64,000 bases of DNA from Streptomyces sp. A2-16 (GTDB lineage Bacteria > Actinomycetota > Actinomycetes > Streptomycetales > Streptomycetaceae). Location of the stretch: contig NZ_CP063808.1 in the NCBI RefSeq assembly GCF_018128905.1, forward strand, positions 2,108,001 through 2,172,000. Reading direction: 5' to 3'. Under the pieces are notes generated by a model. The model did no database searches. It had not been told where the DNA came from and worked only from the letters and a program-made list of their open reading frames with translations. This document shows positions 18,886 to 27,170 of the stretch, one piece after another. Each line of letters starts with the position of its first letter. The first letter of the stretch is position 1. The position numbers were made by a program, and so were the translations under genes.

Positions 18886-18916
18886 TTGACACGAAAATCG
18901 AACATCCATTCTTATG
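18886..18916 (+). promoter_or_regulatory. recA promoter with SOS (LexA) box
   Basis: A perfect TTGACA -35 hexamer (18886-18891) is followed by CGAACATCCATTCT (18899-18912), which matches the Gram-positive/actinobacterial LexA operator CGAAC-N4-GTTCG except for A in place of the first G of the right arm. The box sits between -35 and a weak -10 (ATTCTT/CTTATG), so bound LexA would block polymerase. The transcript would carry a leader of about 150 bases before the recA ATG. The rest of 18744-19075 shows no gene. Confidence 0.7.
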
Positions 18917-19075
18917 GAAGCTCCGGCGAAGCGGGCAACGGGCGTTTCGACATGGTTTGCATGGAGAAGTACCCGGGTTATCCACAGGCTGGGCGGGCGT
19001 CGGGGCGCATTGTCAGTGGCAGGCGTTAGCGTCTTTGACGTGAAGCGATCGACTCAAGCAAATCGGGTGGAACCC

Positions 19076-20200
19076 ATGGCAGGAACCGACCGCGAGAAGG
19101 CGTTGGACGCCGCGCTCGCACAGATTGAACGGCAGTTCGGCAAGGGCGCAGTCATGCGCATGGGCGAGCGGCCGAACGAGCCCATCGAGGTCATCCCCAC
19201 CGGGTCGACCGCACTCGACGTCGCACTCGGCGTCGGCGGCATCCCGCGTGGCCGTGTGGTGGAGGTGTACGGGCCGGAGTCCTCCGGCAAGACGACCCTG
19301 ACGCTGCACGCGGTGGCCAACGCACAGCGGGCCGGCGGCCAGGTGGCCTTCGTGGACGCGGAGCACGCCCTCGACCCCGAGTACGCGCGCAAGCTCGGCG
19401 TCGACGTCGACAACCTGATCCTCTCCCAGCCGGACAACGGCGAGCAGGCCCTGGAGATCGTGGACATGCTGGTCCGCTCCGGCGCCCTCGACCTCATCGT
19501 CATCGACTCCGTCGCCGCGCTCGTCCCGCGCGCGGAGATCGAGGGCGAGATGGGCGACAGCCACGTCGGTCTGCAGGCCCGTCTGATGAGCCAGGCCCTG
19601 CGGAAGATCACCAGCGCGCTCAACCAGTCCAAGACCACGGCGATCTTCATCAACCAGCTGCGCGAGAAGATCGGCGTGATGTTCGGCTCCCCGGAGACCA
19701 CGACCGGTGGCCGGGCGCTGAAGTTCTACGCCTCGGTGCGCATGGACATCCGCCGCATCGAGACCCTGAAGGACGGCACCGACGCGGTCGGCAACCGCAC
19801 CCGCGTCAAGGTCGTCAAGAACAAGGTCGCGCCGCCCTTCAAGCAGGCCGAGTTCGACATCCTCTACGGCCAGGGCATCAGCCGTGAGGGCGGTCTGATC
19901 GACATGGGCGTGGAGCACGGCTTCGTCCGCAAGGCCGGCGCCTGGTACACGTACGAGGGCGACCAGCTCGGCCAGGGCAAGGAGAACGCGCGCAACTTCC
20001 TGAAGGACAACCCCGACCTGGCCAACGAGATCGAGAAGAAGATCAAGGAGAAGCTGGGCGTCGGCGTGCGTCCCGAGGAGCCTGCCGCGGAGCCGGGTGC
20101 GGACGCCGCGGTGTCCGCTGCCGCCGACGACGCCGCGAAGGTGCCGGCTCCGGCGGCCACGAAGGCGACGAAGGCCAAGGCCCCGGCCGCCAAGAGCTGA
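19076..20200 (+). CDS. recA: Recombinase RecA
   Basis: The ATP-dependent strand-exchange protein for homologous recombination and co-protease of LexA. At 374 residues it matches Streptomyces RecA. Walker [10 protein letters not shown] starts at residue 66, Walker B is [12 protein letters not shown], and loop L2 with the flanking motif [18 protein letters not shown] is intact. The C-terminal extension after residue ~330 is Ala/Lys/Glu-rich ([14 protein letters not shown]), as in other Streptomyces. The ATG at 19076 gives [14 protein letters not shown], the family start. SOS control is expected from the LexA-like box at 18899. recX follows four bases after the stop. Confidence 0.98.
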   Translation: MAGTDREKALDAALAQIERQFGKGAVMRMGERPNEPIEVIPTGSTALDVALGVGGIPRGRVVEVYGPESSGKTTLTLHAVANAQRAGGQVAFVDAEHALDPEYARKLGVDVDNLILSQPDNGEQALEIVDMLVRSGALDLIVIDSVAALVPRAEIEGEMGDSHVGLQARLMSQALRKITSALNQSKTTAIFINQLREKIGVMFGSPETTTGGRALKFYASVRMDIRRIETLKDGTDAVGNRTRVKVVKNKVAPPFKQAEFDILYGQGISREGGLIDMGVEHGFVRKAGAWYTYEGDQLGQGKENARNFLKDNPDLANEIEKKIKEKLGVGVRPEEPAAEPGADAAVSAAADDAAKVPAPAATKATKAKAPAAKS

Positions 20201-20204
20201 TCCT

Positions 20205-21221
20205 GTGACACGGCGAACCGACTGGGCCGGGAACGAGGACGCTCCGCGAGGACGGGGCGGAAAAGGCGACGGGGGTTCTGCCGGGCCGGGCGGCGAAGGA
20301 CACGGGGACAGCGCGGGGCACGGCACGGACGGGGGACACGGCCGTGCGGTGTCCTACGGCGCGGGCCGGGCCCACGGCGACGAGACGACGGGCGGCACGG
20401 ACGGGGGATGGGGCCGTGCGCTGATGTACGGCGACGGCCGGCCCTACCAGGTCGGTAGCCCCGACGGTGACGGTTCGTCCTACGGCGACCGTCCGTCCCA
20501 CGGCGGCAGTGAGCCGTACGGCGACGCAGAGTCGTACGGCGGCGAAGGGGCGGTGCGTGGCTCCGGCGCGATGGGCCGGGGTTCGCGTGGCGGTGTGGGT
20601 GGAACCCGTGGCGCGGGCGGTTCCCGGGGGCGTCGGCAGCGTCGGCGTGGCTTCGGGGAGTCGCCCGGTGAGGACGGAGACGGTCTCTCCTCGTCGAGGG
20701 CCGAGAAGGGGGAGTCTCCGGCGGACCCGGTGGAGCGGGCGCGGGCGATCTGTCTGCGTCTGCTCACCGGGACCCCGCGCACGCGCAAGCAGCTCGCCGA
20801 CGCCCTGCGCAAGCGGGAGATCCCGGACGACGCCGCCGAGGAGGTGCTGTCGCGGTTCGAGGAGGTCGGGCTGATCAACGACAGCGCGTTCGCGGAGGCC
20901 TGGGTGGAGTCCCGCCACCACGGCCGTGGCCTCGCCAGGCGGGCGCTCGCCCAGGAGCTCCGGACCAAGGGGGTCGACTCCACGCTGATCGACGTGGCCG
21001 TCTCGCAGCTCGACTCCGAACAGGAGGAGGCGACGGCCCGCGAGCTCGTCGACCGCAAGCTGCGGGCGACGCGTGGCCTCGACCGCGACAAGCGACTGCG
21101 CCGCCTCGCCGGCATGCTCGCCCGCAAGGGCTACTCCGAGGGCATGGCCCTGCGAGTGGTCCGGCAGGCGCTGGAGGAGGAGGGCGAGGAGACGGAGTTC
21201 CTCGGCGACGAGGGGTTCTGA
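20205..21221 (+). CDS. recX: RecA regulatory protein RecX with long N-terminal extension
   Basis: RecX binds RecA filaments and limits recombinase activity. The conserved RecX domain of three-helix repeats covers about residues 180-325 (ARAICLRLLTGTPRTRKQL, EVLSRFEEVGLINDSAFAEA, GMLARKGYSEGMALRVVRQA). The first ~170 residues are a Gly/Asp/Arg-rich low-complexity extension with tyrosine-glycine pairs (SYGAG, MYGDGRPYQ, SYGDRPSHGG, PYGDAESYGG), longer than the family's usual N-terminus. The GTG start lies four bases after the recA stop, the normal recA-recX coupling. The domain call is firm; whether the whole extension is translated depends on the start codon. Confidence 0.9.
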   Translation: MTRRTDWAGNEDAPRGRGGKGDGGSAGPGGEGHGDSAGHGTDGGHGRAVSYGAGRAHGDETTGGTDGGWGRALMYGDGRPYQVGSPDGDGSSYGDRPSHGGSEPYGDAESYGGEGAVRGSGAMGRGSRGGVGGTRGAGGSRGRRQRRRGFGESPGEDGDGLSSSRAEKGESPADPVERARAICLRLLTGTPRTRKQLADALRKREIPDDAAEEVLSRFEEVGLINDSAFAEAWVESRHHGRGLARRALAQELRTKGVDSTLIDVAVSQLDSEQEEATARELVDRKLRATRGLDRDKRLRRLAGMLARKGYSEGMALRVVRQALEEEGEETEFLGDEGF

Positions 21222-21393
21222 AACGGGGAGCTCTCGCGAGCCGGGCCCCGAGGCGGAGAGACGCCGGGGCGCGAAGGGAGACGCCCGCAAGGGGGAAACA
21301 GCGGCCGACAGGACCGGGCAGCCCACCCCCCTCCACGGCCCGGTCCCGCGAACCGTCGCCGGGCCCCGGGCGGACCGCGGAGCCGGCCCCGCT

Positions 21394-21870
21394 CTACAGC
21401 ACGCCCGGCGTCCGCTGACGTCCCGGCCCGTCGGGAGCCGCCGTCCTGGCAGCCAGGACGGCGACCGGCAGCCCCGCCGCCCGCCAGGCCTGGAAACCGC
21501 CGACCAGATCCGTGGCCCGGCGCAGCCCCAGCCGGTGCAGCGACTCCGCCGCCAGACTGGACGCGTAGCCCTCGTTGCACACCACCACGACGCGCAGATC
21601 ATGGCCCGTGGCCTCGGGCAGGCGGTGGCTGCCCCTGGGGTCGAGGCGCCACTCCAGTTCGTTGCGTTCGACGACCAGGGCACCCGGGATCAGCCCGTCC
21701 CGCTCGCGCAGGGCCGCGTACCGGATGTCCACCAGCAGGGCCTCACCGGCCCGTACGGCCTCGTACGCCTCCCGGGCCCCGATCCGCTCGAAGCCCGTGC
21801 GCACCCGCTCCAGCAACTCGTCGATGCCGGGCGCCCGTTCGGCCGTACGGTCGACGGACGGGACGCTCAC
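21394..21870 (-). CDS. Rhodanese-like domain protein
   Basis: A single-domain rhodanese of 158 residues. The substrate loop VVVVCNEGYASSLAA holds the active-site cysteine in CNEGYASS, and VGGFQAWRAAGLPV closes the domain. It probably transfers sulfane sulfur. The GTG start overlaps the stop of the cysteine dioxygenase-like gene by four bases (GTGA), so both are made from one transcript. Pairing a rhodanese with a thiol dioxygenase behind a cysteine-cluster leader points to cysteine or sulfide catabolism. Confidence 0.85.
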   Translation of the reverse strand: MSVPSVDRTAERAPGIDELLERVRTGFERIGAREAYEAVRAGEALLVDIRYAALRERDGLIPGALVVERNELEWRLDPRGSHRLPEATGHDLRVVVVCNEGYASSLAAESLHRLGLRRATDLVGGFQAWRAAGLPVAVLAARTAAPDGPGRQRTPGVL

Positions 21871-22400
21871 TGCCAGTCCTCCGGCCGCTCCACGTGCTCC
21901 AGGCGCAGGACCTGGCCGGTGCGGCTGTAGCGGCGGATCTGGGGGAGGGGCGGGTAGTAGGCGTGCACGGAGATCGCGTGGACCTCGGCGGACTCGTTGA
22001 GGACCTCGTGGACGTGGTGCTGTCCGAAGGAGCGGCCCTTGCCGGCCGGCAGTCGGCGTTCGCGGTCCACGTCGTCGGAGAGTTCGAGGGTCTTCCAGCC
22101 GTCGGCGGGCAGCCGGGCGGCGAGGCAGTTCTCCTTGAGCTCGCCGGCCGCGGTGGTGAAGGCGCCGACCGACTCGGCGTGGTCGTGCCACCCGGTACCG
22201 GTGCCCGGCGGCCAGCCGATCAGCCAGGCCTCGCTGCCTCCCGGCCCCTCCAGACGCACCCAGGTGCGGCCCTCGGGGTCGAGCGGGAGCGAGTCGATCA
22301 ACTCGGTGTCGGCGGCGGTGCGCCGTACGAAGTCGAGCAGTTCGGCCTGGGTGGGCGGCGCGACGGAGGAGACCGAGGGAAGGGCGGGGGAGACAGACAC
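21867..22400 (-). CDS. Cysteine dioxygenase family protein
   Basis: A cupin-fold thiol dioxygenase of 177 residues. The metal-binding histidines are visible in GTGWHDHAESVGAF and GQHHVHEVLNES. The family oxidises cysteine to cysteine sulfinate, or related thiols. The GTG at 22400 (VSVSPALPSV) is preceded by AGGACGGTATCC, a reasonable ribosome-binding site. Upstream are a hairpin (22430-22456) and a small cysteine-cluster ORF (22477-22524), so expression is probably controlled by cysteine supply. The exact thiol substrate is not proven. Confidence 0.85.
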   Translation of the reverse strand: MSVSPALPSVSSVAPPTQAELLDFVRRTAADTELIDSLPLDPEGRTWVRLEGPGGSEAWLIGWPPGTGTGWHDHAESVGAFTTAAGELKENCLAARLPADGWKTLELSDDVDRERRLPAGKGRSFGQHHVHEVLNESAEVHAISVHAYYPPLPQIRRYSRTGQVLRLEHVERPEDWQ

Positions 22401-22429
22401 GGATACCGTCCTGAGAAGAGTTCGCGACA

Positions 22430-22456
22430 GCGTGCCGTCGCACAGGCGCGGCACGC
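22430..22456 (-). promoter_or_regulatory. Attenuator-type hairpin before cysteine dioxygenase gene
   Basis: A perfect 8-bp stem (GCGTGCCG / CGGCACGC) with an 11-base loop lies between the stop codon of the cysteine leader peptide (22477) and the dioxygenase GTG (22400). Its place fits a structure whose formation depends on ribosome position on the leader. Confidence 0.6.
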
Positions 22457-22476
22457 GGGGGAGAGAAGAGGCGAAT

Positions 22477-22524
22477 TCAGCAGGACGGGCGACACACGCA
22501 GCCCGCATAGCGGACGAGGTCCAT
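22477..22524 (-). CDS. Cysteine-cluster leader peptide (uORF)
   Basis: A 15-codon ORF, MDLVRYAGCVCRPSC, ending in TGA. Its ATG has a clear Shine-Dalgarno (GGAGGG, about six bases upstream). Three of its last seven residues are cysteine, including the final one. It lies 76 bases before the dioxygenase start, with a hairpin between. Cysteine-rich leader ORFs that couple translation to cysteine-tRNA charging are known in actinobacteria (mycobacterial sulfur operons), so a regulatory role is likely rather than a functional peptide. It is too short for standard gene finders. Confidence 0.65.
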   Translation of the reverse strand: MDLVRYAGCVCRPSC

Positions 22525-22640
22525 ATGGACCCTCCGCCACAGGCGCACACAGGTGTCGGTCACGATCCGGAGTACACCATGCCGGAGACGGCCGTTTCAA
22601 CTCACTGTCACTATGTGGACGCACAGTGACAGTGAGCACG

Positions 22641-24245
22641 TCAACGCGAGCCCGCCCCCGCGTTCGCCTCGGCCTTCGCGGGAGGCCCGCCGAGCACCGT
22701 CTCGGCCGCCGAGTACAGGTCGGCCGGGCGGACTCCGCTGAGCGCAGTGACGAGGTGACCGTCGGGTCGTACGAGAAGGACCGTGTGCGGGGCCGCGCCC
22801 GGGTACTCCTCGGCGACCAGGAGCTCGGCGGAGTGCGGCAGCGCGGTCACCGCGGCGGCCAGGCGGGGCATGATGCCGGCTGTCACCCAGTGCTTGCGCT
22901 CCCACACCCCGGTGCCCGGCGCGACCAGGACGACGAGCAGCGCGCCCCGGCCCAGGCGCTCGCGCAGCCGTACGAACGAGCCGTCCTCGGCGGTGACCCG
23001 CACATCCGTGACCGACGCCCCCGGGAGCGTGTCGACGGGCACCTCCCCTTCGAGGTGCCTGGGGGCGAGGGGCGAGTCGGCGTATCCGACGGGCGCGCCG
23101 AGCGGGCCGCGCCCCAGGTGACCGTCCGTGAGCAGCGCGTCGTGCCCGCGGGCCGAGCCGGGGACCACCGAGCGCAGGCCCCCGCCGCCGCGCAGCAGCG
23201 GCAGCACCTGGTCGGCGGCGCGCAGCCGGCCGGCGACGACCGCGCGCCGCTCGGCCTGGTAGCTGTCGAGGAGAGCCTCGTGCGGACCGTGGTGCCAGGC
23301 CAGGGCCAGCTTCCAGGCGAGGTTGTCGGCGTCCCTGAGACTCTCGTCGAGTCCCTGCGTGCCGAGTGCCCCGAGGCAGTGCGCCGCGTCCCCGGCGAGA
23401 AAGACCCGGCCGGCGCGCCAGCGGCGGGCCAGCCGGTGGTGCACGGTGTGGACTCCGGTGTCGAGCAGTTCGTACGACGGTGTCGAGCCGCCGGTCCAGC
23501 CCGCGAGGGTCTCCCGGACGCGGGCCACCAGGAGCTCGGGGGTGACCAGGTCCTTGCCCGGCGGCAGCAGCCAGTCCAGGCGCCACACACCCTCGGGGAG
23601 CGGACGGGCGGTGATCTCCCCGGCCGAGGGGCCGGACGTCCGCCACGGTGGCATCCGGTGCAGCAACGCCCGGTCCTCCCAGGGGAGTTCGGTGCGCAGT
23701 GCGGCGACCGCGTGACGTTCCACCGCCGTACGGCCCGGGAAGCGGATGTCCTGGAGCTTGCGCACGGTGGAGCGCGGGCCGTCGCAGCCGACCAGGTAAC
23801 TGCCGCGCCACCAGGTGCCCTTGGGGCCGCGGGTGTGGGCGGTGACGCCCGAGGGCTCCTGCTCGATGGTGTCGAGACGGCTGTCCGCGGTGAGCTTGAC
23901 CAGCCGCTCCCCGGCGACGGCGGTGCGCAGGGCGTTCGTCAGCACGTGCTGGGCGAGGTGCAGGGGCGCCTCCCCGGCCTCCTCGAAGTCGACCTCGCGC
24001 ATCACCTGCTTGCGGCGCATCGACCGCCATCCGGCCCAGTGCACACCCAGTTCGGTGACCGGCACCCCGGTCAGCCGGGACATCAGGGCGGCGGTGTCCT
24101 CGTGCAGTACGGCGGTGCGGGCCAGGCGGGGTTCGTCCTTGCCCGGGCCCTCGTCGAGGACCACGGAGGGGACCTCCTGACGCGCCAGCGCCAGGGCGAG
24201 CGTGAGCCCGACGGGCCCCGCTCCGACGATGATCACCGGGTCCAC
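22641..24245 (-). CDS. FAD-dependent aromatic-ring-type monooxygenase
   Basis: A class A flavoprotein monooxygenase (PheA/TfdB, MhpA-like) of about 534 residues. The FAD dinucleotide fold starts immediately (IIVGAGPVGLTLALALAR), the DG motif is YLVGCDGPRSTVRKL near residue 150, and the GD motif reads RVFLAGDAAHCLGALGTQGL near residue 275. A C-terminal thioredoxin-like domain follows. The substrate is unknown. The GTG at 24245 (VDPVIIVGAG) gives the normal family N-terminus; an in-frame ATG at 24335 would add 30 unusual residues. The gene ends 117 bases before the leader peptide of the sulfur operon. Confidence 0.87.
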   Translation of the reverse strand: MDPVIIVGAGPVGLTLALALARQEVPSVVLDEGPGKDEPRLARTAVLHEDTAALMSRLTGVPVTELGVHWAGWRSMRRKQVMREVDFEEAGEAPLHLAQHVLTNALRTAVAGERLVKLTADSRLDTIEQEPSGVTAHTRGPKGTWWRGSYLVGCDGPRSTVRKLQDIRFPGRTAVERHAVAALRTELPWEDRALLHRMPPWRTSGPSAGEITARPLPEGVWRLDWLLPPGKDLVTPELLVARVRETLAGWTGGSTPSYELLDTGVHTVHHRLARRWRAGRVFLAGDAAHCLGALGTQGLDESLRDADNLAWKLALAWHHGPHEALLDSYQAERRAVVAGRLRAADQVLPLLRGGGGLRSVVPGSARGHDALLTDGHLGRGPLGAPVGYADSPLAPRHLEGEVPVDTLPGASVTDVRVTAEDGSFVRLRERLGRGALLVVLVAPGTGVWERKHWVTAGIMPRLAAAVTALPHSAELLVAEEYPGAAPHTVLLVRPDGHLVTALSGVRPADLYSAAETVLGGPPAKAEANAGAGSR

Positions 24246-24361
24246 GGCGCGGCGCCCCCTGCCCGCAGCGGAGTGCCGGGAGATGTATGCGAACAGGAGG
24301 TTGGGGCAGGGTGCACGATCACAGAACGTATGCAACCCATTGCCGGTGCTTGCGTCAAGTG

Positions 24362-24397
24362 ACGGAGGGCAGTGGCGATCATGCCACTGCCCTCCGT
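24362..24397 (-). terminator. Strong hairpin terminator after gluD
   Basis: A perfect 15-bp stem (ACGGAGGGCAGTGGC and its complement) with loop GATCAT, 31 bases past the gluD stop. It closes the gluABCD operon and separates it from the monooxygenase gene. Confidence 0.85.
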
Positions 24398-24427
24398 GCC
24401 CCTCACACCACTTGACTGTGCATCAGA

Positions 24428-25369
24428 TCATCGGGGCGGCTTGTCGGTGAAGGTGAACCCGCTCGGGCCGCCGCCCTCCCCGCCGGTCCCGAAGGTGCCG
24501 CCCACCGCCGCCGGGTTGATCTCCGTGTCCTCGCCGAGAACCGCACCCGTGCTCTTCTTGCTGCGCCGCAGCCTCTGCTCCAGCCAGCTCGCGAAGCTGG
24601 TGAGGATGAAGTTCACGATGATGTAGATGATCGCCACGACGATGAAGCTGGGGATGACGTTGGCGTAGTTGGCCGCCAGCGTCTGGCGCGCGTTGAGCAG
24701 CTCGGTGAAGCCGAGCATCACGCCGCCCAGCGCGGTGTCCTTCACGATGACCACCAGCTGGCTGACGATGGCCGGCAGCATCGCGGTGACCGCCTGCGGA
24801 AGCAGGATGTTGGTCATCGTCTGGCCCTTGCGCAGACCGACCGCGTAGGCCGCCTCCGTCTGCCCCCGGGGCAGCGAGAGGATGCCGGCCCGCACGATCT
24901 CGGCGAGCACCGAGGCGTTGTAGAGCACCAGGCCGGTGACGACGGCGTACAGGGGCCGTTCCTCGCTGCTGATGTTCAGGGAGGAACGGACGTAGAGCTC
25001 GTTGGCGAACAGCATCAGCAGCAGGACCGGGATGGACCGGAAGAACTCGACCACCGCGCCGGCCACGCCCCGCACCCAGGTGTGGTCGGACAGCCGGGCG
25101 ATGCCGAAGACCGCGCCCAGGGGCAGGGCGATCACCATGGAGATCGCGGCGGCCTTGAGGGTGTCACCGAGACCGGGCAGGAGGTAGGTCGTCCAGGCCT
25201 CGCTCGTGGTGAACGGCTCCCAGAGGTCCCAGTCCAGCTGGTTCTTGTCGTCCATCGTCCGCCACACCCACCACAGCAGGAGGGCGAGCAGGATGGTGAA
25301 GACGATCGACAGGAGGACGTTGCGCCGTTTGGCGCGGGGTCCCGGAGTGTCGTAGAGGACCGAGCTCAT
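24428..25369 (-). CDS. gluD: Glutamate ABC transporter permease GluD
   Basis: One of two membrane subunits of the glutamate uptake system. It has 313 residues with the His/Glu/Gln-family permease fold and the EAA-like cytoplasmic loop in EAAYAVGLRKGQTMTNILLPQAV. About five or six membrane helices are visible (VLLSIVFTILLALLLWWVW, AWTTYLLPGLGDTLKAAAIS onward). The C-terminus is Gly-rich and hydrophilic. The ATG overlaps the gluC stop by four bases. Its partners are gluC, gluB (binding lipoprotein) and gluA (ATPase). Confidence 0.9.
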   Translation of the reverse strand: MSSVLYDTPGPRAKRRNVLLSIVFTILLALLLWWVWRTMDDKNQLDWDLWEPFTTSEAWTTYLLPGLGDTLKAAAISMVIALPLGAVFGIARLSDHTWVRGVAGAVVEFFRSIPVLLLMLFANELYVRSSLNISSEERPLYAVVTGLVLYNASVLAEIVRAGILSLPRGQTEAAYAVGLRKGQTMTNILLPQAVTAMLPAIVSQLVVIVKDTALGGVMLGFTELLNARQTLAANYANVIPSFIVVAIIYIIVNFILTSFASWLEQRLRRSKKSTGAVLGEDTEINPAAVGGTFGTGGEGGGPSGFTFTDKPPR

Positions 25370-26043
25370 CGCTTCACCGCCAGTCGCTTGCTCAGCCAGC
25401 CCAGGATCAGGCCGGTGGGCAGGGTCAGTACCACGAAACCGAAGGCGAAGACCGCGCCGATGAGCAGTGTCTGAGCCTCGTTCTCGATCATTTCCTTCAT
25501 CAGGTACGCGGCCTCGGCCACGCCGATCGCGGCCGCCACCGTGGTGTTCTTCGTCAGCGCGATCAGGACGTTGGCCAGCGGACCGATGACCGAGCGGAAG
25601 GCCTGCGGCAGCACGATGAGGCGCAGGGTCTGGCTGAAGTTCAGCCCGATCGCGCGGGCTGCCTCGGCCTGGCCGAGCGGCACCGTGTTGATGCCGGAGC
25701 GGATCGCCTCGCAGACGAAGGCGGCGGTGTAGGCGATGAAGCCGAGGATGGCGAGCCGGAAGCTCATGACCTTCACGTCGTCGGCCGCACCCAGCGTGAT
25801 GCGGAAGATGTCGGCGAGGCCGAGAGAGGTGAAGACGATGATGACCGTCAGGGGGATGTTCCGGACGATGTTGACGTAGGCAGTGCCGAACCCGCGCATC
25901 AGCGGGACGGGGCTGACCCGCATCGCGGCCAGCAGGGTGCCCCAGATGAGGGAGCCGATGCCGGAGAAGAAGGTCAGCTTCACCGTCATCCAGAAGGCGC
26001 CCCACAGACTCGGGTCGTCATAGTCTGAAATAAAGTCGAACAC
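25366..26043 (-). CDS. gluC: Glutamate ABC transporter permease GluC
   Basis: The second permease subunit, 225 residues, of the polar amino acid uptake family. The EAA loop is AEAARAIGLNFSQTLRLIVLPQ. It starts MFDFISDYDDPSLWG and overlaps gluD by four bases, so the permeases are made in equal amounts. It is separated from gluB by 220 bases that carry a stable hairpin (26202-26222), which may lower permease levels relative to the binding protein. Confidence 0.9.
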   Translation of the reverse strand: MFDFISDYDDPSLWGAFWMTVKLTFFSGIGSLIWGTLLAAMRVSPVPLMRGFGTAYVNIVRNIPLTVIIVFTSLGLADIFRITLGAADDVKVMSFRLAILGFIAYTAAFVCEAIRSGINTVPLGQAEAARAIGLNFSQTLRLIVLPQAFRSVIGPLANVLIALTKNTTVAAAIGVAEAAYLMKEMIENEAQTLLIGAVFAFGFVVLTLPTGLILGWLSKRLAVKR

Positions 26044-26201
26044 GATCTCCCGCGCTTCCGGGTGTGTGGCGGAGGTATGAAGGGGCGCGACGCGCCGCCG
26101 CCCTGATCGCGGCGGGCGGCGGGGCGCCGGTGGATCCCTGCGCGGACGCTCCGCCGGACGGTCGGCGCCCGCCGATGGCCGGCCGCGGGCTCGCAGTTCC
26201 C

Positions 26202-26222
26202 CGCGCCCCCTTCAGGGGCGCG
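26202..26222 (-). terminator. Hairpin between gluB and gluC (partial terminator or RNA stabiliser)
   Basis: An 8-bp perfect stem CGCGCCCC / GGGGCGCG with a five-base loop. It is part of the common Streptomyces intergenic motif CAGTTCCCCGCGCCCC. Because gluC-gluD lie downstream on the same strand, it is more likely a partial terminator or 3'-end stabiliser for gluB mRNA than an operon end. Confidence 0.6.
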
Positions 26223-26263
26223 GCCGAACCGCGGTCGCAACGCCGCGCCGGTGGATCCCAGCG

Positions 26264-27109
26264 TTACTTGACGATCACGCCGATCTTCGGGGCGGGCTCG
26301 TTCTTGTAGCCGGCCGGGCCGAAGTTGGCGTCGACCGCCTTCTGCCAGGAACCGTCGCTGACCATCTTCTCCAGGGCGGTGTTGATCTTGTTGAGGGTGG
26401 CGGTGTCGCCCTTCTTCACACCGATGCCGTAGTTCTCGTTGCTCAGCTTGAGGCCGGCGAGCTTGAACTGACCCTTGTACTTGTCCTGGGACGCGAAGCC
26501 CGCGAGGATCGAGTCGTCCGTGGTCAGCGCGTCGACGGCGCCGCTCTGGAGGCCGGCGATGCACTCCGAGTAGCCGGAGTACTCACGCAGCTGGGCCTTC
26601 GGGGCGAAGTCGTCCTTGACGTTCTGCGCCGAGGTGGAGCCGGTCACGGAACACAGCTTCTCGCCGTTGAGGTCCGTGGCCTCGCTGATCTTGGAGTCCT
26701 TCTTGACCAGCAGGTCCTGGTGGGCCAGCAGGTACGGGCCGGCGAAGTCGACCTTCTTCTTGCGCTCGTCGTTGATCGAGTAGGTGGCCGCGATGAACTT
26801 CACGTCGCCACGGGCGAGGGCGTTCTCACGGTCGGCGCTCTTGGTCTCGACGAAGTCGATCTGGTCGGGCTTGTAGCCGAGTTCCTTGGCCACGTAGGTG
26901 GCCACGTCCACGTCGAAGCCGGAGAAGGACCCGTCGGGCTTCTTCAGACCGAGACCCGGCTGGTCGTACTTGATACCGACCTTGATCTTGCCGCCACCGC
27001 CGGAACCCGAGCCGGAGCCCTCGTCCTTGCTGTCGCCGCCGCAGGCGGTCGCGGACAGGGCGAGGGCGAGGACGGCGGCCGAGGCTGCGGTGACCTTGCG
27101 GAGCTTCAT
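26264..27109 (-). CDS. gluB: Glutamate-binding lipoprotein GluB
   Basis: The extracellular solute-binding subunit of the glutamate transporter, 281 residues. The N-terminus is a lipoprotein signal: MKLRK, a hydrophobic core, and lipobox LSATAC with the lipidated cysteine at residue 23, followed by an acidic/Gly-Ser linker. The mature domain is a type II periplasmic-binding fold (FSGFDVDVATYVAKELG, FIAATYSINDERKKKVDFAG). The ATG at 27109 follows AAGGA with eight-base spacing. It is the second gene of the gluABCD order. Confidence 0.92.
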   Translation of the reverse strand: MKLRKVTAASAAVLALALSATACGGDSKDEGSGSGSGGGGKIKVGIKYDQPGLGLKKPDGSFSGFDVDVATYVAKELGYKPDQIDFVETKSADRENALARGDVKFIAATYSINDERKKKVDFAGPYLLAHQDLLVKKDSKISEATDLNGEKLCSVTGSTSAQNVKDDFAPKAQLREYSGYSECIAGLQSGAVDALTTDDSILAGFASQDKYKGQFKLAGLKLSNENYGIGVKKGDTATLNKINTALEKMVSDGSWQKAVDANFGPAGYKNEPAPKIGVIVK

Positions 27110-27170
27110 GGTGAACATCCTTTGGGAGGTGGAGAGACGAGAGCCGTCAGGGGTCGATCCGGGTGGCACG

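Noticed and set aside
21894..24362. 822-codon plus-strand open frame across the dioxygenase and monooxygenase genes
   Set aside because: Antisense shadow; the minus-strand genes carry complete catalytic motifs.
26064..26309. 81-codon ORF between gluB and gluC
   Set aside because: Low-complexity Arg/Ala/Gly product overlapping the intergenic hairpin; no support.
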